The translations under genes were made by a program, and so were the position numbers. Below, piece after piece: positions 10,416 through 21,058 of a DNA stretch of 64,000 nucleotides. Source of the DNA: Mariniflexile sp. AS56 (GTDB taxonomy: Bacteria > Bacteroidota > Bacteroidia > Flavobacteriales > Flavobacteriaceae); the NCBI RefSeq assembly GCF_030552475.1, contig NZ_JAUPED010000007.1, forward strand, positions 62,001 through 126,000, written 5' to 3'. How positions within the stretch are numbered: position 1 is the first letter of the stretch; each line of letters opens with the position of its first letter. A model generated the notes under the pieces. The model saw only the letters and a list, made by a program, of their open reading frames with translations, searched no databases and was not told where the DNA came from.

Positions 10416-12767
10416 ATGTTTAAAGTTTTTATGAACAAAATAAGTTTCTTATTAGGTTTAGTATCATTGCTACTATTTCTTCAATGTAAAAGTGCAGTAG
10501 TGGATAACCACATTTTTTACGTTTCAAAACAAGGAAACGATAGCTGGTCTGGAACATTGTCTGAACCTAATGCTAATGGAACGGATGGGCCTTTTTTAAC
10601 GATAACTAAAGCATCCCTGAATTTAAAGCCAGGGGCAATCTGTTTTATTAAAGAAGGAATTTATAGAGAAACTTTAAAGCCTCTTAAATCAGGTAATTCA
10701 TTACATAAAATTGTTTATTCTAATTTTAATAATGAAAAAGTAATAATTACTGGAACAGATTTATTGCATGGTAAGTGGGTTAAAGATAAAGGTCACATTT
10801 ATAAAATACCTTTTAAAAAGCAGTCTGCGGGAATCATGATTTATTCTCAAGGTAATTTAGCGCCCGAAGCCAGTTGGCCAAATAGTTCTGGCGATTTATT
10901 AAAGCCAAACTATGGTAAAGTTAAAGGAGGCACCTATTTAGCCATGGCAGCAGAATATTTACCTGAAGGAATAGATTTAAAAGGAGCTATTTTATATGGT
11001 TATTTTGGAAAGGAATGGGCGTTGCAAACCATGGCAGTATCTGGCTATGATTCAGAAACAAAAACAGTGTCGTTTCCAGAGCCAAAAAGGCGGAAAAACT
11101 ATTATGGAGGCCATGAAAAATGGATGAAAAATTATGGTCCAAGAGCGGGTAATCGGTTTTATATAAAAGGGCATTATGATTTGTTAGATGAAAATAATGA
11201 GTGGTATTTAAATGAGAAAACGAATACACTTTATATGTTTTCTAACGAAGAAATACCTCTGCAAGAACAGAATATTTCAGTAAAAGTAAGAGATTATGCT
11301 ATTGATATCTCTAACGTGTCATATGTTGATATTTCAGGAATTGAAATTTTTGGAGCCGGAGTTAAAACGGATAGTGCAACCACTTTTTGTATAATTAAAC
11401 AAGTAAAAGGGTATTATGTTGATCCTGGGATTTCAATTGCCGGGAGTTATAATGAAGTTAATAATTGCGAATTTGCTTATAGTAAAAAAGGCATCTTAAA
11501 TGTGTCTGGTAATAGCAATCGTATCATAAACAACTACATTCATGATGGGAATTATACAGGAGACTGGGGAGAAATTTTAAATACTACAGGGTATGGTCAT
11601 TTAGTGAGTCATAATACGGTTGCGCGATCTGGAGGTGGTAGCATAGGTCCTGGAGGACGTAATATGCGATTTCAATATAATACAGTTACAGATGCAGGCT
11701 TAATTCGTCATGATATAGGTGGTTTTTATATTGCCAATAACGATGGAGGCGGTACTGTAATTTCACATAATCGTGTTCAAAACATCTACGGTATTGGAAT
11801 TTATTTAGATAATAGTACAAGTAATTATATCATACATCATAATGTTGTGTGGAATTGTGGTTGGCAGTATGTTTTGTCTAACCCACCAGCGTCGTTTCTT
11901 GATATAGGAGCATACGATGCTATTCGGTTAAATACGCCAAGTAATTTTAACTTAGTTTACAATAATACGACTTTTGGAGGACCTGGTTTGGGTTATTGGG
12001 GACGTAATTTTAAGCGCGATATGTATGGCGATTATGTTATCAATAATATATTTCCAGGCTCATTCCGAATAACAGAATCTGCAATTGCTGGTCCTAATTT
12101 AAATCAAGATGTTAAGCCCGATTTTATAAATCCAGAACAAACTAATTTTGAATTAAAAAGTAGCTCTCTAGCCATAGATAGTGCATATAAATTAGCAAAT
12201 ATACATAATGACTACGTTGGGGAAAGTCCAGATTTTGGTGCATACGAATTTGGTAGAAAAGCATGGAAGTCAGGACATGATTTTAACGCTTCACCGAAGC
12301 CTGAATTTATAGCATTTAAAACCGACTTTATGAACTTGATTCAGAACAATGGTTTTGAAGATGGAGTTAATAGCTGGAATAATACCAGTTCAAAGCTAAT
12401 TAGTTTAGTAAAACAAGATTCTTGGGGAATTGAAACAGCAGATACTAGAATGCAATCGCATGCCATAAGCTTATTGAATTCTGATGTTGAAATCAATCAA
12501 GCAGTTTCTGGTTTAAAGACTAAAAAACGTTATACACTATCTGCTTGGATAAAAACAAAAAAACAAGGTGTTGGAGAAATTAGTATTCAATTTGGAACAT
12601 TTAAAAAAAGTATTAAAACTTCAAAAATGGATACTTGGGAATTTATAAAATTCGATTTTGAATTGCAAAACAGTGTGACGTCAGCAAAAGTTAGTATAAA
12701 AAATATTGGTGAAGGTGGAAGTGAAATATATTGTGATGATGTGGGATTGATTCAAAGCATAAATTAA
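10416..12767 (+). CDS. right-handed beta-helix lipoprotein (GH141-like) with C-terminal CBM-like domain
   Basis: Predicted surface or periplasmic lipoprotein (783 aa) with a lipobox LFLQC (Cys24). After an IFYVSKQGNDSWSG-type N-terminus comes a parallel beta-helix (about 50-600) built of short N-rich turns such as NTVARSG, NRVQNI and NVVWNCG. The end (about 640-783, NNGFEDGVNSW) resembles CBM4/9-type beta-sandwich modules. Beta-helix proteins with this layout, including the phrase EWYLNEKTNTLYMF in which a wall strand precedes the helix, resemble GH141, a family that includes an alpha-L-fucosidase of rhamnogalacturonan-II breakdown. That assignment is inferred from layout and motifs. An ATG at 10431 is an equally good start and gives a shorter signal peptide. 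Confidence 0.75.
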   Translation: MFKVFMNKISFLLGLVSLLLFLQCKSAVVDNHIFYVSKQGNDSWSGTLSEPNANGTDGPFLTITKASLNLKPGAICFIKEGIYRETLKPLKSGNSLHKIVYSNFNNEKVIITGTDLLHGKWVKDKGHIYKIPFKKQSAGIMIYSQGNLAPEASWPNSSGDLLKPNYGKVKGGTYLAMAAEYLPEGIDLKGAILYGYFGKEWALQTMAVSGYDSETKTVSFPEPKRRKNYYGGHEKWMKNYGPRAGNRFYIKGHYDLLDENNEWYLNEKTNTLYMFSNEEIPLQEQNISVKVRDYAIDISNVSYVDISGIEIFGAGVKTDSATTFCIIKQVKGYYVDPGISIAGSYNEVNNCEFAYSKKGILNVSGNSNRIINNYIHDGNYTGDWGEILNTTGYGHLVSHNTVARSGGGSIGPGGRNMRFQYNTVTDAGLIRHDIGGFYIANNDGGGTVISHNRVQNIYGIGIYLDNSTSNYIIHHNVVWNCGWQYVLSNPPASFLDIGAYDAIRLNTPSNFNLVYNNTTFGGPGLGYWGRNFKRDMYGDYVINNIFPGSFRITESAIAGPNLNQDVKPDFINPEQTNFELKSSSLAIDSAYKLANIHNDYVGESPDFGAYEFGRKAWKSGHDFNASPKPEFIAFKTDFMNLIQNNGFEDGVNSWNNTSSKLISLVKQDSWGIETADTRMQSHAISLLNSDVEINQAVSGLKTKKRYTLSAWIKTKKQGVGEISIQFGTFKKSIKTSKMDTWEFIKFDFELQNSVTSAKVSIKNIGEGGSEIYCDDVGLIQSIN

Positions 12768-12803
12768 TCAGATTTAAATTAAAATAGTTTTAAATGAATT
12801 ATT

Positions 12804-15005
12804 ATGAATAGAATTACTAGAATAATACGTTTATTATGTGTTTTAACCATGCTATCTGGTTGTGTACAAGAAGAGAGTGTCATTAATGTTTTTATATCTC
12901 CAAGTGGTTCCAATATTAACAATGGTAGTAAAGAGGCGCCTTTTGCAACATTAGAAAGGGCAAGAGATGAAGTAAGAAAATATATTAAAGAAGGACTTAA
13001 AAATAACGTTTCAATAAATCTCAGAGCTGGAGAGTATACGTTGTCCGAAACATTGGTTTTAGGTCTGGAAGATTTTGCTCCTAACGGATTTACAATTACT
13101 TACCAAAACTATAATAATGAAGATGTTACTATCAGTTCTGGAGTTCATATTAATAATTGGAAAAAAGTAAATACCAAAATATTGGGTTTGCCAAAAGCGG
13201 CAGAAGGAAAGGTTTGGGAAGCTAAAGTGCCTTCAGTATTAAAAAAATTTTACACCTTGTATAAAGGCGATGAGCGTTTGCCTAGAGCCCGTACAGAAGG
13301 TTTTGTGCCTGATACCGATATTCACCCAAGAGACAACCCCGATCCTAATTTAGATAAATACACGCTGCATTATCCAGAGGGAGCTCTTAGAAATTGGGAT
13401 AATTTGAGTGATGTAGAATTATTTATTATTCCGGGCTACCCATGGTGGATGAATATTTTGCCGTTAGCATCTGTAGAGGAAGAAAAACGTATTGCAAAAA
13501 CAGCAATTATAGGCACACAAAAACTGGTAGATATGGTTAGTTATTCTAGAGGCAAAGAAGGCTACGAAAAAACAACTTGGATTGAAAATGTGCCCGAAGG
13601 CATGCTTAAACCTGGGAATTGGATGCTTAACACAAAAGAAGGCAAAGTGTATTTGTGGGAAGAAAACGGGAAACCAAACAACAATATTTTTGCACCAGCA
13701 CTTAGAGAACTTATTAAAGTTGAAGGTAAGAATGACGAGTGGGGAGAGAACGATATCCCTGTTCAAGGTATTATTTTTAAGGGGTTATCATTTACAAAAG
13801 CCGATAGGGGTGTTTGGGAAAAGGGAGATAAAGGTATTCAACACGATTGGGAAATGTTAGATAAAGACAATGCTATGTTAAGGTTTAGGGGCGCTAAAGA
13901 TTGTAAAGTAGAGCAATGTCACTTTTTTAATGCTGGGGGAAATGCCATACGTATGGATTTATACGCTCAAAATATAAGTGTGGAAAACTGCTTGTTTAAC
14001 AACTTAGGCCAATCGGCAGTAATGATGCTGGGCTATGGGCTAGGGAAAGAAGATGTCAATAAAAACAATAGGGTTTATAATAATCATATTCATGATTGCG
14101 GACAAATTTATTGGCATTCGCAAATGATAACGGCTTGGCAAAGTGGTGATAATTATATAGGTCATAATTATTTACATGATATACCTCGTAAGGCGATTTG
14201 TATCAGTGGTATCCGATTTCATTTTTTAAGTGAAGAAGAAAAAGACCGCCGCGAGTGTGTTAGTTCCATTCGCTGGAAAGAGATTGGTTCACCTCAAAGT
14301 TTTGAGGAAATGATACCATTTTTACATTCTAGAAATAATATTATAGAATATAATGATATACACCATGCTCTAGAGATGCTTGGTGATGGCGCAGCAATAA
14401 ATTTATCTGGAGGGGCACTTGGTAATATTGTCAGGTATAATTATGTACATGATATAACGGCTTTGAACCCTTCTTCAGCAATCAGGACAGATAATGATCA
14501 AAACGAAACGCTTATTGAAAATAATATTATTTATAATATTAGTGTTGCAGGAATTTCTCCAAAAGGCAAAAATACAGTTCGTAATAATTTTATCATCAAC
14601 GCTTGTGCACGAAAGAATTATGGGATTTATAGAGGCATGGGACAGCATCAAGGAGGTTTGTCAAACATAGAGCACAATATTGTTTATAATGCTTTTGAAA
14701 ACAGCGACTTTTATTCCTATTATAAATTTGATGACTATAACGAAGCGGTTTATAAAACAAAAACAATTGATTATAACCTGTATTACAATCCGTTAAGACC
14801 TGAGTCTAATTGGGAAGGTCTATCTGTACTCAAATCAAAAGGATTTGATGCACATTCAAAATATGAAGACCCCATGTTTGAAGATTTTGAAAATGGGAAT
14901 TTTACATTGAAACACAATTCACCAGCATTAAAAATGGGGATTAAACAAATTGAGATTTCTGGAGTTGGATTAACCGATGTCTTTCCTCAAAAGTGGAAGA
15001 ATTAA
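12804..15005 (+). CDS. right-handed beta-helix lipoprotein, GH141-like glycosidase
   Basis: A 733-aa lipoprotein with lipobox TMLSGC (Cys20). The N-terminus has the GH141-style opening: VFISPSGSNINNGS, then FATLERARDEVR and a VTISSG strand. The GNWMLNTKEGKVYLW segment corresponds to the PGEWYLD...LYYWP motif common in this family. The following beta-helix carries many NxIxxC/NxIHD turns (HNYLHDIP, NDIHHALEM, NYVHDI). GH141 contains alpha-L-fucosidase and xylanase activities, and the fucosidase neighbours favour the former (inference). It lies 36 bp after the previous beta-helix gene. The two are clearly different members rather than a recent duplicate. Confidence 0.78.
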   Translation: MNRITRIIRLLCVLTMLSGCVQEESVINVFISPSGSNINNGSKEAPFATLERARDEVRKYIKEGLKNNVSINLRAGEYTLSETLVLGLEDFAPNGFTITYQNYNNEDVTISSGVHINNWKKVNTKILGLPKAAEGKVWEAKVPSVLKKFYTLYKGDERLPRARTEGFVPDTDIHPRDNPDPNLDKYTLHYPEGALRNWDNLSDVELFIIPGYPWWMNILPLASVEEEKRIAKTAIIGTQKLVDMVSYSRGKEGYEKTTWIENVPEGMLKPGNWMLNTKEGKVYLWEENGKPNNNIFAPALRELIKVEGKNDEWGENDIPVQGIIFKGLSFTKADRGVWEKGDKGIQHDWEMLDKDNAMLRFRGAKDCKVEQCHFFNAGGNAIRMDLYAQNISVENCLFNNLGQSAVMMLGYGLGKEDVNKNNRVYNNHIHDCGQIYWHSQMITAWQSGDNYIGHNYLHDIPRKAICISGIRFHFLSEEEKDRRECVSSIRWKEIGSPQSFEEMIPFLHSRNNIIEYNDIHHALEMLGDGAAINLSGGALGNIVRYNYVHDITALNPSSAIRTDNDQNETLIENNIIYNISVAGISPKGKNTVRNNFIINACARKNYGIYRGMGQHQGGLSNIEHNIVYNAFENSDFYSYYKFDDYNEAVYKTKTIDYNLYYNPLRPESNWEGLSVLKSKGFDAHSKYEDPMFEDFENGNFTLKHNSPALKMGIKQIEISGVGLTDVFPQKWKN

Positions 15006-15081
15006 TAGTAGGGGGTGATGTTAAAATATTACAGGATACTCGGTTGTTTAAATAATTACTAATTAAATTAATAAGAAAAAA

Positions 15082-16206
15082 ATGGAGCAAATTCAGAAAA
15101 ATAAACTTTTACTTTCTCTTTTATTTATATTACTGGTTTTTATGCTTACTTCATGTAATTATAGGATTGACTCTTCAAATAAAGATAAACAGGGTACTAT
15201 TTACTCGCAAAGACTTTCTAAAGAAAAATTAGAGGAATGGCAGAACCTTAAATATGGGATGTTTATTCATTATGGTATGAGTACTTTTTTAGGAGAAGAA
15301 TTGCCAGATGGTAAGGCACCTATTGATGCGTATGCTCCAACAGATTTAGATGTTTCACAATGGATTCAGGTTGCAAAAGATGCGGGAATGAATTATGCCG
15401 TGTTAACAGCTAAACATGTTGCGGGGCATTGTCTTTGGCCTTCTAAGTATACAGAATATGATGTAGAAAACAATAAAGACAATACAGATGTAGTTGGTGA
15501 ATTTGTAAAAGAATGTAGGAAACAAGGTATTGCTCCAGGTATTTATTATTGTGCATGGGATAATCATCATGATTTTTTTAGTTTAATGCCCGACAAAAGT
15601 GAAAATTATTCGGGCGCTTTAATTACACCATCAGAAAAAGATCTTCATTTATCACCCCCTCCATTTACTACCTCATTATATCAAAATTTTATGACGGCAC
15701 AAATAGATGAATTATTAGAAAATTATGGGCCTTTAGTTCAGTTCTGGATAGATATTCCAATTATTCTAGGGAATGGCTATAGGGAATATATTTATAAGCA
15801 TATTACAGATAAGTACCCTGATATGTTGGTAATAATGAATCATGGTAAAAAACAAAAAGATGGTGAATTAGTTTTTCTGGAAGACAAAGCCTGGCCTAGT
15901 GATGCGCTTACTTTAGAAAGATATTACTCAGATAATCCGTATAATCCTATATGGACCATAAAAGGAAAGAAAACCTATTTTCCTGCAGAATCAAACCTCC
16001 CGATAGGTAATGAATGGTTTTGGGAAGACGATGATGAAGTTAAGCCGATGGATGATTTAGTGAAAATTTTTAATGGAAATTTAGATAATAAAGTGAATTT
16101 CCTTTTAAATGTACCACCTGATAGGTCTGGACAAATTCCTGAAAAGTGGATAAAACCCTTAATTGAATTGAAAAAGAGAATGAATCATAAAATTAATAAT
16201 AAATAG
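15082..16206 (+). CDS. GH29 alpha-L-fucosidase, compact lipoprotein
   Basis: A 374-aa lipoprotein (lipobox MLTSC, Cys about 25) carrying a GH29 barrel: LKYGMFIHYGMSTF, AKHVAGHCLWPSKYTEYD, and FWIDIP containing the candidate nucleophile Asp224. The end of the barrel reads VNFLLNVPPDRSGQIP. It stops soon after the catalytic domain and lacks the C-terminal sandwich of the first GH29, resembling the GH29 types that prefer branched or 1,3/1,4-linked fucose; subfamily placement is inference. Its stop at 16206 lies 2 bp before the GTG of the next gene, so the pair is probably translationally coupled. Confidence 0.88.
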   Translation: MEQIQKNKLLLSLLFILLVFMLTSCNYRIDSSNKDKQGTIYSQRLSKEKLEEWQNLKYGMFIHYGMSTFLGEELPDGKAPIDAYAPTDLDVSQWIQVAKDAGMNYAVLTAKHVAGHCLWPSKYTEYDVENNKDNTDVVGEFVKECRKQGIAPGIYYCAWDNHHDFFSLMPDKSENYSGALITPSEKDLHLSPPPFTTSLYQNFMTAQIDELLENYGPLVQFWIDIPIILGNGYREYIYKHITDKYPDMLVIMNHGKKQKDGELVFLEDKAWPSDALTLERYYSDNPYNPIWTIKGKKTYFPAESNLPIGNEWFWEDDDEVKPMDDLVKIFNGNLDNKVNFLLNVPPDRSGQIPEKWIKPLIELKKRMNHKINNK

Positions 16207-16208
16207 CA

Positions 16209-18179
16209 GTGAGAATATTTAAGTTTTTAGCTTTTTTTTGCATAGTTACATTACTACCCAATTTAATAATAGGGCAATCTATATCATTAGCAAAGCCAAC
16301 CCAACAGCAAATTAATTTTGCAGATTGGGAAGTTGGAGCATTTATTCATTATGGATTAAACCCTTTTACAGATCAAGAACATGGTGATGGTCAAGAGTCG
16401 CCATCAAAATTTAATCCTACAAATTTAGATGTAGAACAATGGGTGCTTACCGCCAAATCCATGGGGGCAAAATATGTATGTCTAACAGCACGTCATGAAG
16501 GAGGTTTTTGTTTGTGGCCTTCAAAAACTACAGAATATACTATCGCCAACAGCTCATATAAAGATGGAAAAGGAGATATTGTACGGGAGTTTGTCGATGC
16601 TTGTCGTAAACACGGTTTAATACCAACTTTATACCATACTGCAGCTTTTGATGCCAACGCCACTTTAGGAAAATATAAAGGTGATTTGAAACTACCTCTC
16701 GACTGGATGACAACATGGGGACAAGCAATGGGGGAAGCGCATCGGGCTGATCCGGGACTAAAAAAACGTTTAATACAGAAGCAAGTTGAGCAAATGCGAG
16801 AATTACTTACCAATTATGGGCCTATTGGTTTTATGTGGTCAGACCACTGGGATGCCAAAGATCCTAATGGTGTATGGAGAGCTGTCACCGATTTAGCAAA
16901 AGAGCTTCAACCAGAAATGGTTTTTATGGGGCCAGATACTTGGGTTCCGGGAAATGAAACAGGTCATGTAGTTTACCCTATGTGGAATGCAGTACATACC
17001 GTTGATGGAACAAATAACACAAGACCAGCAGCTAATAGTAATGACATGACCACAGAGAATAATTATGGTTTATTAGAAGGCGAAGTACGAACAGGGCATC
17101 CGTTAGGAGAATTTTGGCGTGTAAGAGAATGTACAACAAATAATGCATTTAGCTATGGAGGTTGGTTTTGGCATCCAGATTCAATAATGAAAACCTATCC
17201 TAAAAAACATTGGGAGCATCTTGATCTTTATTATAGAACCGTTGGTTTAGGGGCAAATACAATAATTAACCTACCTCCAAATACAGAGGGGGTAATTCCA
17301 AAGGATATTGCAGATGCAGCAAAAGCTTTGGGTGATGACATTCGTAAACGTTTTTCTAACCCAATTGCAGAAGTTAAAACAGTAACTAAAGGCGATATAG
17401 TTGAAGTGTCTTGGAAGAAAGCTAGAGAAATAAATACCATTGTTACCATGGAGAATATTGTAAACGGACAAAAAATATCAAAATATATTCTAGAAGCTTT
17501 TGTTAACGGAAAATGGGAAAAGCTTGAGCCTAGAAATAAATTGGTTGGATTTAAACCTTATAGTAACAATCCGGGATACGAAACTATTGGCCATAAAAAA
17601 ATTGATAGGGTAAAACCTGTAATTACAAAACGTATTCGTTTTCGTTGTTTAGAATCTGTCGTAAAACCAGTAGAAATTCGTAGCCTATCTGTTTATAATT
17701 GTGACCCAATTGTTCGTAACTATGCATCTAAGTACCCTTATTTAAGTGGTGTACAAACCATTTCCGAATCTGCGCATGGAGGTGTAAGACGTGATAAGGA
17801 TTATGAAGGGAATGGTATTGAAATTAACGGAAAAAGCTTTGATAAAGGATTAATGATTTGTCCTGTTGGAAGTGAAAAAATAGGATATGCTGAATTTGAT
17901 AAAACCGAATTTAAAAAGGCAAAAGGTATGAAAGCTTTTATAGGAATAGAGGATATGACAAATGATAATGGCTCATGTGTTTTTATAGTTGAAGCTTTTA
18001 AATATGATAAATGGGAAGTAATATATAAAAGTGAGAGACTTACAGGAAAAGATGATGCGGTCTTAATTAACGTGGAATTCCCAAAAGGAACGGATAAAAT
18101 TCGTTTAACAACAACAGATGGTGGGGACAATGGTAGTTCAGATCATGCGGTGTGGACAGATGCTCAGTTTGTCAGGTAA
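16209..18179 (+). CDS. GH29 alpha-L-fucosidase with C-terminal NPCBM domain
   Basis: A 656-aa secreted fucosidase. Signal peptide about 1-22 (ends LIIGQ). GH29 signatures: DWEVGAFIHYGLNPF, ARHEGGFCLWPSKTTEY, GFMWSDHWDAK with candidate nucleophile Asp212, and TIINLPPNTEGVIP. A linker and sandwich domain lead to a C-terminal NPCBM/NEW2-type carbohydrate-binding domain (about 510-656; SFDKGLMICPVGSEKIGYAEF, ending GGDNGSSDHAVWTDAQF). The start is GTG at 16209, fixed by the 2-bp spacing from the preceding stop and by the signal peptide. The NPCBM domain suggests binding to galactose-like branches in the polymer. Confidence 0.9.
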   Translation: MRIFKFLAFFCIVTLLPNLIIGQSISLAKPTQQQINFADWEVGAFIHYGLNPFTDQEHGDGQESPSKFNPTNLDVEQWVLTAKSMGAKYVCLTARHEGGFCLWPSKTTEYTIANSSYKDGKGDIVREFVDACRKHGLIPTLYHTAAFDANATLGKYKGDLKLPLDWMTTWGQAMGEAHRADPGLKKRLIQKQVEQMRELLTNYGPIGFMWSDHWDAKDPNGVWRAVTDLAKELQPEMVFMGPDTWVPGNETGHVVYPMWNAVHTVDGTNNTRPAANSNDMTTENNYGLLEGEVRTGHPLGEFWRVRECTTNNAFSYGGWFWHPDSIMKTYPKKHWEHLDLYYRTVGLGANTIINLPPNTEGVIPKDIADAAKALGDDIRKRFSNPIAEVKTVTKGDIVEVSWKKAREINTIVTMENIVNGQKISKYILEAFVNGKWEKLEPRNKLVGFKPYSNNPGYETIGHKKIDRVKPVITKRIRFRCLESVVKPVEIRSLSVYNCDPIVRNYASKYPYLSGVQTISESAHGGVRRDKDYEGNGIEINGKSFDKGLMICPVGSEKIGYAEFDKTEFKKAKGMKAFIGIEDMTNDNGSCVFIVEAFKYDKWEVIYKSERLTGKDDAVLINVEFPKGTDKIRLTTTDGGDNGSSDHAVWTDAQFVR

Positions 18180-18220
18180 ATTATAAAAGTAAATAAACTT
18201 AAATATTAAATATTAAATAA

Positions 18221-20662
18221 ATGAAAAAGATAATCACAATTTTAGTCTTGTTTTTCCAACTTGTTTCTTTTGGACAATCGAACAATAAATCATCTATATT
18301 AACTAGTAGTGCCCCAGCCAATCGCTGGGATGATGCCTTAATTGGAGGTAATGGAGTTCAAGGAGTTATGGTTTATGGGAATCCATTAGAAGAAACAATT
18401 GTTTTTAATCATGAAAAATTATGGGTTCCTGCACAGCCTGTTAAACCCAATGTGCCTGATATGACTAAAGATTCTCGTACGCTTAGAGAACTTGCTAAAA
18501 CAGGAGAGTTTGCTAAGGCTTCTAAAGGCCTTCATAATGCTTTTTCTAGCGGAAACAGAGCTATTTACCCAGAAGAGGCACTAGTACGACCAGGGTCAAG
18601 GTTGGGTTTAAATTATGTGCATCCAGGGCTTTACTTAAAATTTTCTATCCCTAAAGAAGGAGACATTGAAAAATATAAGCGTTCGGTTAATTTAGAAACA
18701 GGAGAAATCAACGTCCAATGGGAAGATGAAAGAGGGGCGTGGAAGCGTGATGTATTTGTTTCAAGAGCTAACAATATTATTGTTACGCGTATTACAAAAC
18801 CTGAAAAAGCGAAACTTTCAATGTCTTTTCGTTTTGCAGCCCGTCCAGGTTGGAATGAAGATGATATAGCTGCTCCAGTTATAGAGCATAAGGATGGACA
18901 AATTTATTTGCATACTTACTATAAAAAATTACATGGACTTAAGGAACCAGATGGCTACCAAGCTATGGCTCGTGTTATTGTAAAAGGTGGACACAGTAAA
19001 GTGGAATCTGACCATATTGTTGTTTCTGAGGCAGATGAGGTATTGCTAATTTCTAGAGTTGAATATTTACCCGCTGCATCAAAAGGAACCCCAGAAATTT
19101 TAAATGCAGAACTTAATGGGCTTTCAGGTTCTTATGACCAATTGTTAAATTCACATATTCTTATTCATAAGGAAAGATTCAATCGTGTTAGTCTTGATTT
19201 GGGTGGAAATCATGGGATTGGAAAAACTACAGAACAGATTATAGCAGAATCGGCAAATGGACCTACTCCAGAATTATTAGAATTATTGTTTGATGTAGGG
19301 AGGTACAGTTTAATTTCTAGTAGTGGCGAACTTCCTCCAACCCTTATGGGTATTTGGGGTGATACATGGAATCCACGCTGGTGGGGGCATTATACTAATG
19401 ATTCAAATTTAAATCTTGCAATATCTTTTGGAAGTGTAGGCAACCAGCCAGAAGCTATGGAAAGTTATTTTGGTTGGATAGAATCACTTTATCCAGATTG
19501 GGAGCTAAATGCAAAAAACACATACGGCTGTCGTGGGTATATGGGGGCAATCTCTCATGGTTGGAGACATGGTACTACCATAGCAGGCTGGGAGCAATGG
19601 ACAGGAGCATCAGGTTGGTTAGGTGGTTATTTTTGGCAACATTATTTATTCACTGGTGATAAAATTTTTCTAGAAAATAGGGTAGTGCCATTATTAGAAA
19701 ATGTAGTGTTATTTTATCAGGATTTTTTAAAAAATATGGAAGGAAAAGATGGTAAATTTTTAATTTTTCCTAGCGTATCCCCAGAAAATTCACCTGGAAA
19801 ATATGAAGGCATGGATCCTAATCTTGCTATATCGGTTAATGCGAGTTCAGAAATCGCTATTATTCGAACATCAGTTAATTCATTAATTAAAGCTTATAAT
19901 GAGTTGGGGATAAATCAAGATAAAATTGTGGCGTTAGAGCGCTTTTTGGCTAAAGTGCCCGATTATCGCATTAATGAAGATGGTGCCATTGCCGAATGGA
20001 GCTATCCAAATATAAAAGATAATTACGATCACCGACATAATTCCCATTTGTATGCGGTATATCCAGGTAACGATATTAATCCAAGTACGCCAAAACTTTA
20101 CGAAGCAGCTAAAATTGCTATTAATAAGCGTATTGAGTCAGGTCAAGGAGATAAGTCAGCACATGGGTTTATGCATCTTGGTTTTATGGGAGCACGCCTT
20201 CATGCTCCAGAGATTTCATGGAACTCTTTAGATGTTTTTGCTAAGAATAATTACCTAAATAGCAGTTTAATTAGTTCTCATAATCCAAACAAGAATACTT
20301 ATAACTTAGATTCAACATTATCCCTACCTGCAATTATTACAGAAATGTGTTTAATTTCTCGTCCGGGTACATTGGATTTATTACCAGGGATTGATGTTGA
20401 AAAATTACCAACAGGAAAAATTAAGGGAATACTTGCTCAGAAAGCAATTATTGTTGATAGCATGGAATGGAATTGGGAAAACAGGGAAGTTAATCTTGTT
20501 GTGACCAGTAAAATTGATCAAACCATCGCAATAGAAAGTCGATTGGCAATAAAGTCTATCAATGATAAAAATATATCAAAAAACAGGAAGGATAAAAATG
20601 AAATTGATTTGCCAGCGAATGTTAAAGTACATGTGAAAATAGGTTTTGCCAAAAGTAAATAA
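18221..20662 (+). CDS. GH95 family alpha-L-fucosidase/galactosidase
   Basis: An inverting exo-enzyme (813 aa), usually alpha-1,2-L-fucosidase, with some members acting on L-galactose. Signal peptide ends at SFGQS. The N-terminal sandwich starts with RWDDALIGGNGVQGVMVYG and ETIVFNHEKLW (typical GH95). The (alpha/alpha)6 barrel includes FDVGRYSLISSSG, LMGIWGDTWNPRWWGHYTND, SVSPENSPG, and HRHNSHLYAVYPG. The segment that in characterised GH95 enzymes reads TxNINxQMNYWPA is here YTNDSNLNLAISFGS, so it is a divergent member, and its activity could differ. It is the last gene before the terminator at 20782. Confidence 0.9.
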   Translation: MKKIITILVLFFQLVSFGQSNNKSSILTSSAPANRWDDALIGGNGVQGVMVYGNPLEETIVFNHEKLWVPAQPVKPNVPDMTKDSRTLRELAKTGEFAKASKGLHNAFSSGNRAIYPEEALVRPGSRLGLNYVHPGLYLKFSIPKEGDIEKYKRSVNLETGEINVQWEDERGAWKRDVFVSRANNIIVTRITKPEKAKLSMSFRFAARPGWNEDDIAAPVIEHKDGQIYLHTYYKKLHGLKEPDGYQAMARVIVKGGHSKVESDHIVVSEADEVLLISRVEYLPAASKGTPEILNAELNGLSGSYDQLLNSHILIHKERFNRVSLDLGGNHGIGKTTEQIIAESANGPTPELLELLFDVGRYSLISSSGELPPTLMGIWGDTWNPRWWGHYTNDSNLNLAISFGSVGNQPEAMESYFGWIESLYPDWELNAKNTYGCRGYMGAISHGWRHGTTIAGWEQWTGASGWLGGYFWQHYLFTGDKIFLENRVVPLLENVVLFYQDFLKNMEGKDGKFLIFPSVSPENSPGKYEGMDPNLAISVNASSEIAIIRTSVNSLIKAYNELGINQDKIVALERFLAKVPDYRINEDGAIAEWSYPNIKDNYDHRHNSHLYAVYPGNDINPSTPKLYEAAKIAINKRIESGQGDKSAHGFMHLGFMGARLHAPEISWNSLDVFAKNNYLNSSLISSHNPNKNTYNLDSTLSLPAIITEMCLISRPGTLDLLPGIDVEKLPTGKIKGILAQKAIIVDSMEWNWENREVNLVVTSKIDQTIAIESRLAIKSINDKNISKNRKDKNEIDLPANVKVHVKIGFAKSK

Positions 20663-20781
20663 TGGAAGAATTAAACCTGTATTGTATTTATAACTTTTTA
20701 TGGATGAGCTAGAATTAAATAAACATAGCGTTTTTCTGTAAGTTTAAAACAATGATTATTGGTAATAAAGACTAATCTGAA

Positions 20782-20818
20782 CCTATTAAAACCAATTCCG
20801 TTTTAATAGGTTTTTTTT
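20782..20818 (+). terminator. strong Rho-independent terminator after GH95
   Basis: An 11-bp perfect stem, CCTATTAAAAC (20782-20792) with GTTTTAATAGG (20800-20810), closes a 7-nt loop and is followed by eight T. It ends the transcription unit that begins with GH3. Confidence 0.9.
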
Positions 20819-21058
20819 GATAAAGTGGCATTGTATGTCAAAGAGTTTAGTAATGTGATTAATTAAATATTAAAAAATAAGACTCTAAAAAGTTTATTTA
20901 ATAATAGAACTATAGATTTTTTCATCAAATATAGAGAACACCACTGTTTTGAACAATTTATACCCTAAATCAGGTTTATAAATAGTGTCTTGAAGTGATG
21001 AGGTGTAATATATTTGATTTTTAATTTCAAATATAAATGCACAAATAATCTTCAAATT

